From positions 1-5,918 of the forward strand of contig JAEZFA010000159.1 of the NCBI GenBank assembly GCA_023417665.1: 5,918 nucleotides of DNA, in the 5' to 3' direction. Below, piece after piece: positions 5,280-5,918 of the stretch (the first letter of the stretch is position 1; the number at the start of each line of letters is the position of its first letter). The DNA comes from Pseudomonadota bacterium (lineage in GTDB: Bacteria > Pseudomonadota > Alphaproteobacteria > Rhizobiales > Xanthobacteraceae). The notes beneath the pieces are model-generated. The model was given only the letters and a program-made list of their open reading frames with translations, was not told the DNA's origin and did not search any database. The position numbers were made by a program, and so were the translations under genes.

Positions 5280-5543
5280 CTATACGCCGGTCGCCCGCGG
5301 CTTGGCGATCATGCCGTAGATGAACAGCACGATGATCGCGCCGACCGTGGCACCGATGAAACCGGCGCCCTGTCCCGCGCTGTACCAGCCGAGCGCCTGA
5401 CCGAGCCAGGTCGCGACAAACGCGCCGACAATGCCGAGAATGGTCGTCAGCACGAAGCCCGACGGCTCGTTGTCACCGGGCATGATGAACTTCGCGACCA
5501 CGCCCGCGAGGAAGCCGATGATGATGGTCCAGAGAATTCCCAT
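5280..5543 (-). CDS. GlsB/YeaQ/YmgE-family stress-response membrane protein
   Basis: This is a very small inner-membrane protein of 87 residues, starting at the ATG at 5543. It is glycine-rich with three predicted transmembrane segments, at about 3-20 (ILWTIIIGFLAGVVAKFI), 28-50 (GFVLTTILGIVGAFVATWLG) and 58-80 (GAGFIGATVGAIIVLFIYGM). The MPGDNEPSGF loop after the first segment is diagnostic of the family. Members are induced by general stress, and their biochemical role is unknown. GGAGGG 4 nt before the ATG supports this start, and the longer frame from 5624 lies inside yidB. The ATG shares its A with the yidB stop (TAATG), so translation is probably coupled. A strong terminator follows. 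Confidence 0.92.
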   Translation of the reverse strand: MGILWTIIIGFLAGVVAKFIMPGDNEPSGFVLTTILGIVGAFVATWLGQALGWYSAGQGAGFIGATVGAIIVLFIYGMIAKPRATGV

Positions 5544-5918
5544 TATGCCCTCCCTTCGGCAGCGCCGGCAGGAATGGCACCCTGCGGCGTGTACTTGTCG
5601 ACGGCATCCGGCAATTCCCGGCAAAGCCGCGCAAGCAGTTCTTCCTTCGACAGATTGGTGTGCTCAGAGAGCGTCTCGAGCACATCGGCGCCCAGCGCCT
5701 TTTCAAGCTCGGCCGCCGAACAGGATTTATTGGCCCCGGTATTCACCCAGGATTCCGCCTTGTCGCCTTGCCCGTTCTGCTTGAAGCGATCGAGTAGCTC
5801 GCCGAGGCCGCCGCTCAGGATACCGCCCGAGCTTGCGCTCTTGGTGTCGAGACCCAGTTTCTCGAGCAGGCCGCCGATACCGCCTTTGCCGTCGGGACCG
5901 GGGGTATTCAACTTGCCC
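5543..5918 (-). CDS. yidB: YidB family protein (DUF937), 5' end cut by window edge
   Basis: 124 residues are visible, from ...GKLNTPGPDG to ...PAGAAEGRA. The frame is open to the edge, and its TTG at 5911 has no good ribosome binding site, so the true start almost certainly lies outside. A Gly-rich segment (GKGGIGGLLEKLG, GGILSGGLGELLDRFKQNG) precedes the conserved DUF937 core, visible as GDKAESWVNTGANKSCSAAE, then EKALGADVLETL, then a helical SKEELLARLCRELPDAVDKYTPQG. DUF937 proteins are small, often stress-associated, and without a firm biochemical role. The stop overlaps the GlsB-like ATG by one base, marking a two-gene operon. The two cysteines (SCSAAE and LCREL) are unremarkable. Confidence 0.88.
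   Translation of the reverse strand, partial: GKLNTPGPDGKGGIGGLLEKLGLDTKSASSGGILSGGLGELLDRFKQNGQGDKAESWVNTGANKSCSAAELEKALGADVLETLSEHTNLSKEELLARLCRELPDAVDKYTPQGAIPAGAAEGRA

Noticed and set aside
1..5918. CRISPR array, tRNA, rRNA, insertion sequence, integrase, toxin-antitoxin or defence island
   Set aside because: By eye I saw no regularly spaced repeats, transposase or recombinase motifs, or RNA gene signatures. Nearly all the sequence is taken up by recognisable chromosomal genes.

Overview
The window looks like chromosomal core DNA of a high-GC alphaproteobacterium, most likely in the Hyphomicrobiales (Rhizobiales; Bradyrhizobium- or Xanthobacteraceae-like). This rests on strong GC bias at third codon positions, the degP-rarA gene order, an OprO/P-family porin, and the small stress proteins YidB and GlsB/YeaQ. 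No database search was possible, so the taxonomy is inference.

Layout. Positions 1-2443 (minus strand) hold a two-gene unit. A periplasmic DegP/DegQ-family serine protease is followed 11 nt downstream by rarA, an AAA+ replication-fork maintenance ATPase whose C-terminus runs off the left edge. Positions 2444-2777 are a 334-nt divergent intergenic region. It holds a likely degP promoter, a weak Pho-box-like pair of half-sites, and two clear RNA-hairpin-forming inverted repeats in the presumed leader of the next gene. Positions 2778-4202 (plus) encode a 474-residue OprO/P-family porin with a signal peptide and an N-terminal coiled coil, closed by a strong intrinsic terminator.

Convergent to the porin, on the minus strand, are a small lipoprotein of unknown function (4263-4745, GTG start) and a 74-residue zinc-finger protein with Ogr/Delta-like cysteine spacing (4910-5134). 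A TTAACCAT element resembling a CtrA half-site lies upstream of the latter. At the right edge, a YidB (DUF937) gene cut at its 5' end overlaps a GlsB/YeaQ/YmgE membrane protein gene by one base (TAATG), and an intrinsic terminator follows.

Functionally the region leans toward envelope and stress maintenance: periplasmic quality control (DegP), replication-stress rescue (RarA), outer-membrane uptake (porin), an envelope lipoprotein and a stress-associated small-protein pair. I saw no CRISPR array, tRNA or rRNA gene, insertion sequence, integrase, toxin-antitoxin pair or defence cassette, and no convincing new multi-gene system. The points most worth checking are the structured porin leader, the Ogr/Delta-like protein outside any visible prophage, and the candidate regulatory sites.
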